A stretch of DNA of 26,465 nucleotides from Oceanococcus sp041619315 (lineage in GTDB: Bacteria > Pseudomonadota > Gammaproteobacteria > Nevskiales > Oceanococcaceae), in NCBI GenBank assembly GCA_041619315.1, contig JBFKEC010000009.1, forward strand, positions 1 to 26,465, written 5' to 3'. Positions 15,087 through 24,615 of the stretch are shown in pieces. The first letter of the stretch is position 1, and the number at the start of each line of letters is the position of its first letter. The position numbers and the translations under genes were made by a program. Under the pieces are notes generated by a model. That model worked only from the letters and a program-made list of their open reading frames with translations. It ran no database searches and had not been told where the DNA came from.

Positions 15087-16099
15087 CAAGCTCGCTCCAG
15101 CCACATGGCATCGCCGTAGGAAAAAAACCGGTAATGCTGGTCCACGGCATGGCGGTAGGCCTGCATGACCGGTTCATACCCGGCGAAAGCACACACCAAC
15201 ATGAGCAGGGTTGATTCCGGCAAATGAAAATTGGTCAGCAGCGCATCAACCACATGGAACTGGTAGCCCGGCGTGATGAAAAGACGGCTGTCACCGTCAA
15301 ATGCACACAACTGTCCGGAAGCGGCCGCGCTTTCCAGTGCTCGGACCACGGTGGTGCCAATAGCAACCACGCGCCCACCTTGCGCCTTGGTCGCGGCCAC
15401 ACGCTCAACCAGCTCGGCGCTGACGCGCAAACGCTCGGCATGCATACGGTGCTCGCTCAGATCATCCGCGCGCACGGGCTGGAAGGTGCCGGCGCCAACG
15501 TGCAAGGTGACATAGTCGATCTGCGCCCCGCGCGCGGCAATGGCATCAATCAAGGGCTGATCGAAATGCAGGCCGGCAGTCGGCGCAGCCACCGCACCGG
15601 CATGCCGCGCGTACACGGTCTGATAGCGCTGTGCATCATCATCGTCAGCACTACGTTGTATATAAGGAGGCAATGGCACTTCACCTCGCGCGTCCATCAG
15701 CGCAGTCCAGCCCGGCGCACAGTTGCGCAGATGAAACAGCTGACCATCGCGCGCCATGACCTCGATCATGGCCTCTTCAAGTTCGATGGATGAACCGACT
15801 TTTGGAGTCTTGCTGGCGCGCAGAAAGGCCCACACATTATTTTCGTCGACCACCCGCTCGATCATGATTTCAACCGCGCCACCGGTCGGCTTGCGCGCAT
15901 GCAAGCGCGCAGGAATCACCCGGGTGTCGTTGAAGATCACCAAATCGTCGGGCTCAATCAAACTCGGCAATTCACGCACCATGCGGTCATGAATGCGCTC
16001 ACCATCAAGCTGCAGCATGCGCGCGCCAGCCCGCTCAACCGGGGGTTGCTGGGCAATCAATTGTGGCGGGAGGGTGTATGCGAAATCGCTGCGTTGCAC
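15086..16099 (-). CDS. queA: S-adenosylmethionine:tRNA ribosyltransferase-isomerase
   Basis: QueA transfers and isomerises the ribosyl group of SAM onto preQ1 in tRNA, giving epoxyqueuosine, the step after Tgt. Family motifs are SDFAYTLPPQLIAQQP, LVIFNDTRVIPARLHARK, PLPPYIQR, YQTVYARHAGAVAAPTAGLH, VTLHVGAGTFQPVR, HRMHAERL, GTTVVRALESAA, and VVDALLTNFHLPESTLLML to FFSYGDAMWL. From the GTG at 16099 it has 337 residues, beginning at the family start (QRSDFAY). The frame continues to another GTG at 16141, adding 14 residues that do not match the family. Neither GTG has a clear ribosome-binding site. It lies 62 bp downstream of tRNA-Leu on the same strand. Confidence 0.94.
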   Translation of the reverse strand: MQRSDFAYTLPPQLIAQQPPVERAGARMLQLDGERIHDRMVRELPSLIEPDDLVIFNDTRVIPARLHARKPTGGAVEIMIERVVDENNVWAFLRASKTPKVGSSIELEEAMIEVMARDGQLFHLRNCAPGWTALMDARGEVPLPPYIQRSADDDDAQRYQTVYARHAGAVAAPTAGLHFDQPLIDAIAARGAQIDYVTLHVGAGTFQPVRADDLSEHRMHAERLRVSAELVERVAATKAQGGRVVAIGTTVVRALESAAASGQLCAFDGDSRLFITPGYQFHVVDALLTNFHLPESTLLMLVCAFAGYEPVMQAYRHAVDQHYRFFSYGDAMWLERA

Positions 16100-16161
16100 G
16101 GAGTTTGCGTAGGGCCAATCAGTGCGGCAGTGATCCGCCACAGGACGTACGAATCAAGAAA

Positions 16162-16248
16162 TGGTGCCGGAGGCGAGAATCGAACTCGCACTCTGTTGCC
16201 AGAACCGGATTTTGAATCCGGCGCGTCTACCAGTTCCGCCACTCCGGC
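16162..16248 (-). tRNA. tRNA-Leu (anticodon CAA)
   Basis: On the minus strand an 87-nt cloverleaf with a long variable arm begins GCCGGAGTGG and ends CTCCGGCACCA, with the CCA encoded. The 7-bp acceptor stem pairs fully. The anticodon stem CCGGA/TCCGG encloses TTCAAAA, giving anticodon CAA (reads UUG). The D-arm has GGAACTGGTAGACGC and the T-arm GCGAGTTCGATTCTCGC. The variable arm and CAA identify leucine. No integrase or duplicated tRNA end is visible nearby. Confidence 0.96.
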
Positions 16249-16273
16249 ACGAGTGAAGGCCGCGTAATGCAGG

Positions 16274-16309
16274 GGCGCGGATTATATCGTTGCTCGGCGG
16301 CGAGCGGAA
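16274..16309 (-). promoter_or_regulatory. tRNA-Leu promoter with GC-rich discriminator
   Basis: A perfect TATAAT lies at 16286-16281 on the minus strand, about 33 bp before the tRNA 5' end. The -35 position at 17-bp spacing (16309-16304, TTCCGC) is poor. The sequence after the -10 box is CCGCGCCCC, the GC-rich discriminator typical of ppGpp-sensitive stable-RNA promoters. Stringent control is inference. Confidence 0.65.
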
Positions 16310-16430
16310 CCATTGATTCAAGTTTCTTTTAAACTTTCTCGACAAATTCCCGCACATGCTTGAATTTGCTGGTCTCTTGGCGCCGCATACGGTAAATTCG
16401 CGGTATATCCAGTACGCGGTGGGGAGCGTA

Positions 16431-17432
16431 ATGACGTTTCGATTTTCTGCGCCGGCTTGTCTGGCCGGCATCACAGTCCTTTTTTGTGCCACCACGACTT
16501 GGGCTCAAGCGCCCGTGGGCGCAGAACGCATTATTGCCGCGGAAACGCGGGTCGCGGCCTTGGAAGCCCAGAACCAGCAGTACAAGAACACCATTGCCAC
16601 GCAAACGGCGGCACTCAAGCGCCTCGACCAGGAAATCAATCTGGCTCAGCAAGAGCTCGTGCTGCAGCGCGAAAAGGACTCGCAGGCCCGCCGCGTGCTG
16701 CAGGAACGCATTGCCGAACTGCGCACCCAGGCTCAGGACCAGGCTCGCGCCATGCAGGCCTTGCAGCAGGAAGCCAACCGCTTGCGTGCCGAACAAGCTC
16801 AAGCACAAGCCGCTTTGAGCGATGCCGAAGACGCCCTCGTTGGCGCTGAACAGGCTCGCGGCGAACAGCTACAGGCCGCGGCCGAGAACCAGCGGCAACT
16901 TCAAGCCGACCTGCAACGTACCAAGCAGCAGCTGGCCTACGTGCTGGAGCGCAACCAGACCCTGCAACAGGCGCTTAGCGAAACCACCAGCAGCAGCGAA
17001 ATGAATGCGCTGCAGCAGGCCAATCAAGAGCTCAACAGCCAACTCGCAATCCTGCAGGATCGCAATGGCGAATTGCAGCAGGCGTTGGCCGCGCGCAGCG
17101 AACAAGGGATGGCGAACAACTCGCGCCTGCAGACCGAGTACGCTGCATTACAACAGGAATACAACGCGGCGTTGGATGGGATTCGCAGCTGTGAAGCGCG
17201 TCTGCGCAGCCAGCAGGATGCGGCCACCAGTTCCGACACCGGCAACGCTCGCGTGGCCGAGCTCGAAAACGCCCTAGCGCGTGCGAACAGCGAGATCCGC
17301 AGCCTGAACGAAAGCCATCAGCGTGAGTTGCAGACCGAGCGGGCCATGGCGGCCGGCAGTGAAGCGGCGCTGGAAGCACAGTACCAGCAGCAGATCGCGC
17401 AGCTCCAGCAAGCGCTGAAAACCTGCCAGTAG
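16431..17432 (+). CDS. Exported long coiled-coil protein, unknown function
   Basis: This is a 333-residue protein with a signal peptide (MTFRFSAPACLAGITVLFCATTTWAQA, abbreviated here by its ends: M1 to A27). Nearly all the mature part, about residues 32-330, is predicted coiled coil rich in Gln, Ala, Glu and Leu, with repeated LQQ and heptad spacing (LEAQNQQYKNTIATQTAALK; LRAEQAQAQAALSDAEDAL). There is one interruption around 265-280 (SQQDAATSSDTGNA). Two Cys remain in the mature protein, one in RSCEARL and one next to last (LKTCQ). There is no C-terminal enzymatic or peptidoglycan-binding domain. The start at 16431 has GGGGAG 4 nt upstream; the frame also reaches back to 16356. A periplasmic spacer or division/envelope scaffold role is possible, but I recognise no family. 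Confidence 0.85.
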   Translation: MTFRFSAPACLAGITVLFCATTTWAQAPVGAERIIAAETRVAALEAQNQQYKNTIATQTAALKRLDQEINLAQQELVLQREKDSQARRVLQERIAELRTQAQDQARAMQALQQEANRLRAEQAQAQAALSDAEDALVGAEQARGEQLQAAAENQRQLQADLQRTKQQLAYVLERNQTLQQALSETTSSSEMNALQQANQELNSQLAILQDRNGELQQALAARSEQGMANNSRLQTEYAALQQEYNAALDGIRSCEARLRSQQDAATSSDTGNARVAELENALARANSEIRSLNESHQRELQTERAMAAGSEAALEAQYQQQIAQLQQALKTCQ

Positions 17433-17441
17433 CCCTGTACA

Positions 17442-17462
17442 GACGGCGTCATTGACGCCGTC
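17442..17462 (+). terminator. Stem-loop after coiled-coil gene
   Basis: GACGGCGTC (17442-17450) and GACGCCGTC (17454-17462) form a perfect 9-bp GC-rich stem with loop ATT, starting 10 bp after the stop codon. The following TTCACATT is only weakly T-rich, so it may be an imperfect intrinsic terminator or an RNA-stabilising hairpin. It separates the coiled-coil gene from the HDOD gene. Confidence 0.55.
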
Positions 17463-17507
17463 TTCACATTCGCATGCGGACAATCGGGGCCATCCCAAGG
17501 GCCTCCG

Positions 17508-19229
17508 ATGACCATGACCGCACAGCGCCAGAACCAGACCGAACCCGGCCATTTCACTGCACGTCTGGCTTTGATTTTTCGTGGCTTTTCCAGCGATGCT
17601 GATCAGCGCCACATCCATCAATTGCTCTCGCGTCTGCTGCACCTGTCGCCTGAAGACACCGAACTCGCCCTGCGTCATCCGCCACTCAAACTGGCAGAGC
17701 ACCCAGAACGCGAACGTCTGCGAAAGCACCAGCTCGGACTGGCGCGCCTCGGCTGCATAACCAGCATCGAGGCGGTCTGGTCGCTGCACGACTGGAGCGT
17801 GGATAACCCGCTCAAAGAACGATACGCCGTTGCCCACGACGACGAAGAACCACGCGTATTCGGCCTGATCCGGGTACAGCCGGCACCGGGCCAGGCCATG
17901 CTCAGCATGCATGCCAACGACCTGCACAGCGCCGCCGCACATGTTCTGAATCATCAAGATATTTTGCTCGACACCTCGCCCGCTGCAGCAGCGGGCATGC
18001 GCGATGACATCCAGCGCCTGAGCAAGGCGTTGGCGCGCCCCGACAGTGTGATTCAAACGGCCCTGGGCCTTTACCCCCAGGACGCCGTCAACCTGAGCGA
18101 AATGCTCGACACCTTGCAACGTCGACTGCACCGGGATGCGGGCCGAGCACCAACACAATCGCCACTGCACCCCATGCAGCGGCCATTTTCCGGCCGCCAA
18201 TGGCCGTTAATGCTGCACGCTGGCAGTCAGGCACTGGCCGATTTGGCCACCTTGCCGCTGGCCCAGCGCTGCGACATCCTCAACCATTGGCCGGTACTCA
18301 GCGAAGAGTCCCGCACACCGCACATCAGCGATGCCGCCAACGCGCTACGCAGCTGGCAGCGCGGCGCCGATGAACGTCAACGCGGGCTGCAACAACTACG
18401 TCAGCATTGTGAACATCTGGACCGCCTGCCAACCCTGCCCGCCGTGGCGATGCAGGTTTACAAGCTGACCACAGACCCCAACAGCAGCACCCAGGCACTG
18501 ACACAGCTGGTTGAGCAAGACCCCAGTCTCAGTACGCGCATACTCGCCATGGTCAATTCAAGCGGATTTGGCCTGCGCGCCCGTGTCGATTCCATCGCTC
18601 ATGCACTGGTTGTAATTGGACGTCAGGAGCTTGCCCAGCTGGCCTTGCTGATCAGCAGCGAGAAAGTGTTTCGCGGGCTCAGCGGCGACGCTGCACAAAC
18701 CTTGTGGCGTCACTCCGCCCGGGTCGCCGACATTGCCCGCATACTCGGCCAGCGCGTCCATCACCCTGAACCGGCCACCCTGTTTACGGCGGCCCTGCTC
18801 CACGACGTCGGAAAGATCGTTCTGCTCAGTTTCGAAGGTGCGCGAACCCGCCAGATGCAAGCCTATGCGCGCGAACTCGGCCTGCCATTGTTTGAACTGG
18901 AAAGAGAGGCCTGGGAGCACGATCACGCAAGCCTGGGTGCAGCATTGCTCGCCCACTGGCAGCTGCCCGAAGGGCTGTGCGCCAGTGTTGCCGAGCATCA
19001 CGGCCCGCGCCCGGGAAATGGCCAGATCAGTCGGGATGCGGCCCTGATTGGGCTTGCCGACGATCTGGCCCATCGCATCGATGACAACGAGCCGTGGTGC
19101 AACAACACCCGCCTGCGACGCGCTCAGCTGGACGCACTGACGCCAATGCTGGGGCCTCTGAATGCAGATTCACTGGCCTTGCTGGCCGATGACCTGCGTC
19201 AGCAGCTACGCGCCCCCGTCAGCGCGTAG
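17508..19229 (+). CDS. HDOD-domain protein with extra N-terminal region
   Basis: This 573-residue protein is probably a signalling or regulatory protein. Residues about 300-500 form an HDOD domain: LDRLPTLPAVAMQVYKLTTD, DPSLSTRILAMVNSSGFG, SIAHALVVIGRQELAQLAL, WRHSARVADIARIL, LLHDVGKIVLLSF (His432-Asp433), HDHASLGAALLAHWQLP and VAEHHGPRPG. The N-terminal 75 residues (ARLALIFRGFSSDADQ through LARLGC) look like a small alpha/beta domain of the kind seen at the N-termini of many gammaproteobacterial proteins (L7/L12-like); this is inference. The region from 80 to 290 is unassigned. AGGG lies 6 nt before ATG 17508. There is no signal peptide or membrane segment. It overlaps the convergent alcohol dehydrogenase by 24 bp. 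Confidence 0.87.
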   Translation: MTMTAQRQNQTEPGHFTARLALIFRGFSSDADQRHIHQLLSRLLHLSPEDTELALRHPPLKLAEHPERERLRKHQLGLARLGCITSIEAVWSLHDWSVDNPLKERYAVAHDDEEPRVFGLIRVQPAPGQAMLSMHANDLHSAAAHVLNHQDILLDTSPAAAAGMRDDIQRLSKALARPDSVIQTALGLYPQDAVNLSEMLDTLQRRLHRDAGRAPTQSPLHPMQRPFSGRQWPLMLHAGSQALADLATLPLAQRCDILNHWPVLSEESRTPHISDAANALRSWQRGADERQRGLQQLRQHCEHLDRLPTLPAVAMQVYKLTTDPNSSTQALTQLVEQDPSLSTRILAMVNSSGFGLRARVDSIAHALVVIGRQELAQLALLISSEKVFRGLSGDAAQTLWRHSARVADIARILGQRVHHPEPATLFTAALLHDVGKIVLLSFEGARTRQMQAYARELGLPLFELEREAWEHDHASLGAALLAHWQLPEGLCASVAEHHGPRPGNGQISRDAALIGLADDLAHRIDDNEPWCNNTRLRRAQLDALTPMLGPLNADSLALLADDLRQQLRAPVSA

Positions 19230-20228
19230 GACCACGCGATAGCGCGCCTTGCCCTCACGCAAGTGGGTGATGGCGCGGTTGACCTCGGCCATGGGAAATT
19301 CTTCAACCCAGGGACGTATGTCGTGACGCGCGGCAAATTCCAGCATGTCCGTGACCACGCTGGGGCGCGCCATGGGTGAACCGGAAACCGCTTTCTGCCC
19401 GCCGATAAGGCTGAACGCAGGCACCTTGACGGGCTCAAGAACCGCACCAACAAAATGCAAGCGCCCGCGCGGTGCCAGGGCCTGCAGATACGCCACCCAG
19501 TTGAGCGGCACATTGACCGTTACAAGCACAAAATCAAAGCGCCCTGCCTCACTTTTGAGGACGCTTTCATCGCGACTGTTCAACACTCTGTGAGCCCCCA
19601 GCTCACGCGCTTCATCAGCCTTGGAATCGCTTGATGTCAGAGCCGTGACTTCACACCCCCAGGCGCGCAGAAATTGCACGGCAAGATGTCCCAGCCCGCC
19701 AATCCCGACAACCGCCACACGGTCAGTCGGCTTGACCCCAAACTCCACGATCGGACTGAACACCGTGGCGCCGCCACAGAACAGCGGGCCCGCCGAAGCG
19801 GCATCAATATCGGCCGGCAACGGCTCGGCCCACAACCAATGAGCCCGCACCTTTTCTGCAAAGCCACCGGCACGCCCGACTATGGTTGGCTGATTCTTGC
19901 GACACAGATGCTGATCACCGCCGACACAGCTCTGACAGTGGTTGCAACTCGCCGCGAACCAGCCAATGCCAACCCTGTCGCCAGGCTTGTGGCGCTGCGC
20001 CGCACGCCCGCAAGCCACCACCCGGCCGATAATTTCATGCCCGGCGATCAGCGGATAACGACTATTGCCCCATTCATTGTCGATCATCGACAAATCGGAA
20101 TGGCACAAACCACAATATTCGACTTCGACCTCAACCCAATCATCCGGCAATGGGCCCAGATCGATCTCTTGTGGTTGTAACGGTTCCCCTGCGCCGGGCG
20201 CTGCCCAAGCCTTGACGGTTGTGCTCAT
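19206..20228 (-). CDS. Zinc-dependent alcohol dehydrogenase, NADP-type (YahK/CAD-like)
   Basis: This is a medium-chain zinc alcohol/aldehyde oxidoreductase of 340 residues. Catalytic zinc ligands are Cys39 (CGLCHSD), His64-Glu65 (AGHEIIG) and Cys151 (LFCGGATVFSP). The structural zinc site is Cys95, Cys98, Cys101 and Cys109 in SCNHCQSCVGGDQHLC. The Rossmann motif GIGGLG is at 175-180. The Ser pair in ALTSSDSKADEA, in place of an acidic residue, fits NADP(H) preference. The layout matches the cinnamyl-alcohol-dehydrogenase-like YahK group, which reduces varied aldehydes; the substrate here is unknown. GGAG lies 9 nt before ATG 20228. It is divergent from acetoacetyl-CoA synthetase across a 109-bp gap and converges on the HDOD gene. 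Confidence 0.92.
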   Translation of the reverse strand: MSTTVKAWAAPGAGEPLQPQEIDLGPLPDDWVEVEVEYCGLCHSDLSMIDNEWGNSRYPLIAGHEIIGRVVACGRAAQRHKPGDRVGIGWFAASCNHCQSCVGGDQHLCRKNQPTIVGRAGGFAEKVRAHWLWAEPLPADIDAASAGPLFCGGATVFSPIVEFGVKPTDRVAVVGIGGLGHLAVQFLRAWGCEVTALTSSDSKADEARELGAHRVLNSRDESVLKSEAGRFDFVLVTVNVPLNWVAYLQALAPRGRLHFVGAVLEPVKVPAFSLIGGQKAVSGSPMARPSVVTDMLEFAARHDIRPWVEEFPMAEVNRAITHLREGKARYRVVLRADGGA

Positions 20229-20337
20229 GTTTTGGTGCTCCGTTTGTCAGCCTGTGATCCTCGCCAATTGCAGGACTTGCATCAAGCCTGACCACGCTTA
20301 CTATGACGAGCCACAATCAAAATCAGATGAGACACGC
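20229..20337 (+). promoter_or_regulatory. Divergent intergenic region, alcohol dehydrogenase / acetoacetyl-CoA synthetase
   Basis: This 109-bp gap must drive at least the synthetase. A weak plus-strand promoter candidate is TTGCAT followed 16 bp later by TACTAT, about 40 bp before ATG 20338. I see no clear palindromic operator. Confidence 0.3.
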
Positions 20338-22269
<1,932 letters not shown>

Positions 22270-22337
22270 CAAACATTACCGCCCAGACCCCATCTGAGAT
22301 GTGATTGAATGGGGCTCCGTAAAGCTTGAGGAAAAGC

Positions 22338-23477
22338 ATGAAGAGCCCCTACTACACCGCCCAGCACGAGGCTTTTCGCGAACAGGTTCGCCGCTTTGTG
22401 GAAAGCGAAATTACCCCCAACATTCAAACTTGGGAGGATGCCGGCCAGATTCCACGTGAACTGTACCGGCGTTGCGCCGAACTGGGCTTGTTCGGCATTG
22501 GTTTTCCCGAAGCGTATGGCGGCACCCCGGTAGACGACGGCTTCTACCCCATGATCTTTGTTCAGGAATTGTGCCGCAGCGGTTCGGGCGGCATCGTCGC
22601 CGCACTCGGCAGCCTGGGCATTGGTCTGCCACCGATATTGGCGCTGGGCTCGGAAGCGCTGAAACAAATGATCGCGCCGCCTGTACTGGCCGGCGAGCAG
22701 ATCGCCGCGCTGGCCATCACCGAACCGGGGGGCGGATCCGATGTGGCCAATCTTGCGTGTCGCGCCGAACGCGATGGCGACCACTACATCGTGACGGGCA
22801 GTAAAACCTTCATCACCCAGGGTATGCAAGCCGACTGGTTCAGCGTGGCCGTACGCACAGGCGCACCGGGCATCGGTGGCATTTCGCTGCTTGCTATCAA
22901 TGCACAGTCAGAGGGTTTTTCACGCACGCCGCTGCGCAAAATGGGCTGGCATTGCTCCGACACCGCCACCCTGTATTTTGATCAGTGCCGGGTGCCCGCC
23001 AGCCAATTGATCGGGCCTGAGAATCAGGGATTTCTCGGCATCATGCGTAACTTCAACAATGAGCGACTGGCCTTGGCAGCCCAGGCCTGCGGACTGGCAG
23101 CCGTGTGTATCGAGGAGTCGCGGCGCTATGCCGAAGAGCGCAAAACCTTCGGCAAACCCCTGAGCAAGCATCAGGTCATACGCCACAAGCTGGTTGAAAT
23201 GCAGGGCCGCCACCTCGCCGCCCAAGCTTTGCTGGAACAGCTGACCTGGCGCATTGACCACGGCGAAGCCCCAATTGCCGAACTGTGCATGCTCAAGAAT
23301 TTCGCCACCGCCACGCTGGAATACATTGCCGGTGAAGCGGTGCAGATTCACGGCGGCGCAGGCTTCATGCACGGCTGCACGGTTGAACGTATTTTCCGCG
23401 AAACCAAGGTGCTCTCGATCGGTGGCGGGGCCAGCGAAGTCATGGCCGATCTGGCCGCGCGCCAGATGGGGCTTTAG
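22338..23477 (+). CDS. Acyl-CoA dehydrogenase
   Basis: This FAD-dependent enzyme oxidises acyl-CoA to the 2-enoyl-CoA. From ATG 22338 it has 379 residues, with GAGGA five nt upstream; a TTG at 22326 is unlikely. The N-terminal helical domain has EAYGGTPVDD. The middle domain holds the flavin/substrate motif AALAITEPGGGSDVANLAC and the strand GSKTFITQGMQADW. The C-terminal domain has RRYAEERKTFGKPLSKHQ and QIHGGAGFMHGCTVERIFRE. At the medium-chain catalytic Glu position (YEGT) the sequence is IGGGASE, with no Glu, while NNERL in helix G supplies one, as in isovaleryl- and long-chain acyl-CoA dehydrogenases. The substrate is therefore probably branched or long-chain. It is likely cotranscribed with the acetoacetyl-CoA synthetase. 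Confidence 0.94.
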   Translation: MKSPYYTAQHEAFREQVRRFVESEITPNIQTWEDAGQIPRELYRRCAELGLFGIGFPEAYGGTPVDDGFYPMIFVQELCRSGSGGIVAALGSLGIGLPPILALGSEALKQMIAPPVLAGEQIAALAITEPGGGSDVANLACRAERDGDHYIVTGSKTFITQGMQADWFSVAVRTGAPGIGGISLLAINAQSEGFSRTPLRKMGWHCSDTATLYFDQCRVPASQLIGPENQGFLGIMRNFNNERLALAAQACGLAAVCIEESRRYAEERKTFGKPLSKHQVIRHKLVEMQGRHLAAQALLEQLTWRIDHGEAPIAELCMLKNFATATLEYIAGEAVQIHGGAGFMHGCTVERIFRETKVLSIGGGASEVMADLAARQMGL

Positions 23478-23482
23478 CCCAC

Positions 23483-23515
23483 AAAAAAGCCCGCCAGATG
23501 CAGTCTGGCGGGCTT
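23483..23515 (-). terminator. Intrinsic terminator for the lipoprotein gene
   Basis: A perfect 12-bp stem, AAGCCCGCCAGA (23487-23498) with TCTGGCGGGCTT (23504-23515), has a 5-nt loop. On the minus strand it runs into TTTTTT (23488-23483), a strong rho-independent terminator about 90 bp after the lipoprotein stop. On the plus strand it lies 9 bp after the acyl-CoA dehydrogenase stop but is followed by only two T's, so it may act weakly there too. Confidence 0.85.
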
Positions 23516-23607
23516 GATCCCCGAAGTGGCGCGAATCATCCGACGCGTCCTTCGGTGGTGTTGGCGCGGACATCAATGCTCATCGACAACGCGCCTTTCC
23601 CCTGACA

Positions 23608-24516
23608 TTAGGGCACGGGATCACCGTTGACCTCACCCTGGGTCAACTGATCGCGACTGCCATCCGAATTGAGCTGCTGAACCAGCAGCCCGCTGGCGCT
23701 GTCAGTCCAGGTCTCTACAGTTTCAGCAGCACCGCCATCGATGCTGGTCTGCTGGCGGAAATGACAGGCCTGGAATGAGCCGGCGGGCACCGTTATGGAC
23801 TTCATGCCCAGGAACGTGCGGGTCATCGAGACCTGCTGCGCAATTCTGTAGCCGTAGCTGTCGATGTCTTGCTGATAGTTCTGGGTATAGGACTCGCCTG
23901 ACTGCAGGTTAAAACGCAATTCATAGGCGGGCGTGAAGGTGATCGTGACCGTCGCCGGAGAAGTGGTTTCGGTACCCAGCACATCGATACGCCATGCCCC
24001 TTCATCCATGTTCTGATAGGTATCGGTGCTCGATGGGGATCCGTTCGACATCGTCATGTTCGACACCGTCTTGATCGCCGGCTGACCGTTGAAATTTCCC
24101 GTGGTCACGCTGCGATCATCGGTCACCGTCACGCTGCCGTCATCACGCTTGAGAGTCCAGCTGTAACTGCTACCCGGCGTCAGCAATTCGGGCTTGAAGC
24201 AGGCTTTGGCATCACCGGATGACGGTGTCGCGCTGGGGGTCGGCGTGGGGCTGCTGCTGGGCGAGGGTGTGGGACTGGCCGTCACCACCGGCCCTGTGGG
24301 CGTCGCCGCCGGCGTGGCGCTGGGTGTTGCCGTGGCCACCGGGGTGGCCGCTGCCGTCGGACCCGGCGTTGCACTGGCACTGGGTGCCGGTGTCGCAGCT
24401 GCGCTTGGCTGCGGTGTGCTGTTGCTGGTCATATCGGTAATGACTTTGCCGTCATCGTCCAACATGCAACCGCTCATCGTCGCCATGACCAGCGCCACAC
24501 CCATCAGTTTGTTCAT
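23608..24516 (-). CDS. Lipoprotein with Thr/Pro/Ala-rich linker, unknown function
   Basis: This 302-residue protein has a lipoprotein signal (MNKLMGVALVMATMSGC, lipid-modified Cys17), then a low-complexity linker (about 34-100) of Ala, Thr, Pro and Ser in ATP- and TPSA-type units. A mainly beta domain follows (105-302). That domain contains WTLKRDDGSVTVTDD, SITVPAGSFQACHF and ETWTDSASGLLVQQ. The order of a VPAG-F motif and then a W..GLL strand recalls DUF3108-like envelope proteins; this is a pattern match only. It has two Cys (106 and the one in QACHF) that could form a disulfide. Strong GAGGGG lies 5 nt before ATG 24516; an earlier start at 24534 is less likely. Asp/Met follow Cys17 rather than a clear +2 Asp, so the final membrane is uncertain. 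Confidence 0.87.
   Translation of the reverse strand: MNKLMGVALVMATMSGCMLDDDGKVITDMTSNSTPQPSAAATPAPSASATPGPTAAATPVATATPSATPAATPTGPVVTASPTPSPSSSPTPTPSATPSSGDAKACFKPELLTPGSSYSWTLKRDDGSVTVTDDRSVTTGNFNGQPAIKTVSNMTMSNGSPSSTDTYQNMDEGAWRIDVLGTETTSPATVTITFTPAYELRFNLQSGESYTQNYQQDIDSYGYRIAQQVSMTRTFLGMKSITVPAGSFQACHFRQQTSIDGGAAETVETWTDSASGLLVQQLNSDGSRDQLTQGEVNGDPVP
24217..24417 (-). repeat. Low-complexity Ala/Thr/Pro coding repeat
   Basis: About 200 bp encode residues 34-100 of the lipoprotein as irregular short units (ATP, TPSA, TPTP). The units are degenerate at the DNA level, and on the plus strand they read as GGC/GTG-rich sequence. This is a flexible linker that could vary in length between strains. 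Confidence 0.75.
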
Positions 24517-24615
24517 GCTTGCCCCTCGTTCCAAAGTCAGCGGAGACGTCTCCGAGACCGGAACTATTCACCGGGGCGTTTAGCAACGGTACCCCGCATT
24601 TAGGGGGTATCGACC
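24517..24615 (-). promoter_or_regulatory. lptG-lipoprotein gap with palindromes
   Basis: The 99-bp gap holds a perfect 14-bp palindrome CGGAGACGTCTCCG (24541-24554), about 25 bp before the lipoprotein ATG, and an inverted repeat TACCCC/GGGGTA (24590-24609) just after the lptG stop with an 8-nt loop. Neither is followed by a T-run. The first could be an operator. I see no convincing -35/-10 pair. Confidence 0.4.

Noticed and set aside
16162..16248. tRNA-Leu as an integration site for a genomic island
   Set aside because: There is no integrase and no repeated tRNA end in the window, and both flanks are core genes.
22285..22320. CCCCAT...ATGGGG inverted repeat between acetoacetyl-CoA synthetase and acyl-CoA dehydrogenase
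   Set aside because: It has only 6 bp with a 15-nt loop and no T-run; too weak to call a terminator.
24194..24583. Plus-strand frame with a Gly/Val-rich hydrophobic repeat resembling a membrane or beta-repeat protein
   Set aside because: It is the complement of the Ala/Thr/Pro linker of the lipoprotein; the minus strand has the signal peptide, lipobox and ribosome-binding site.
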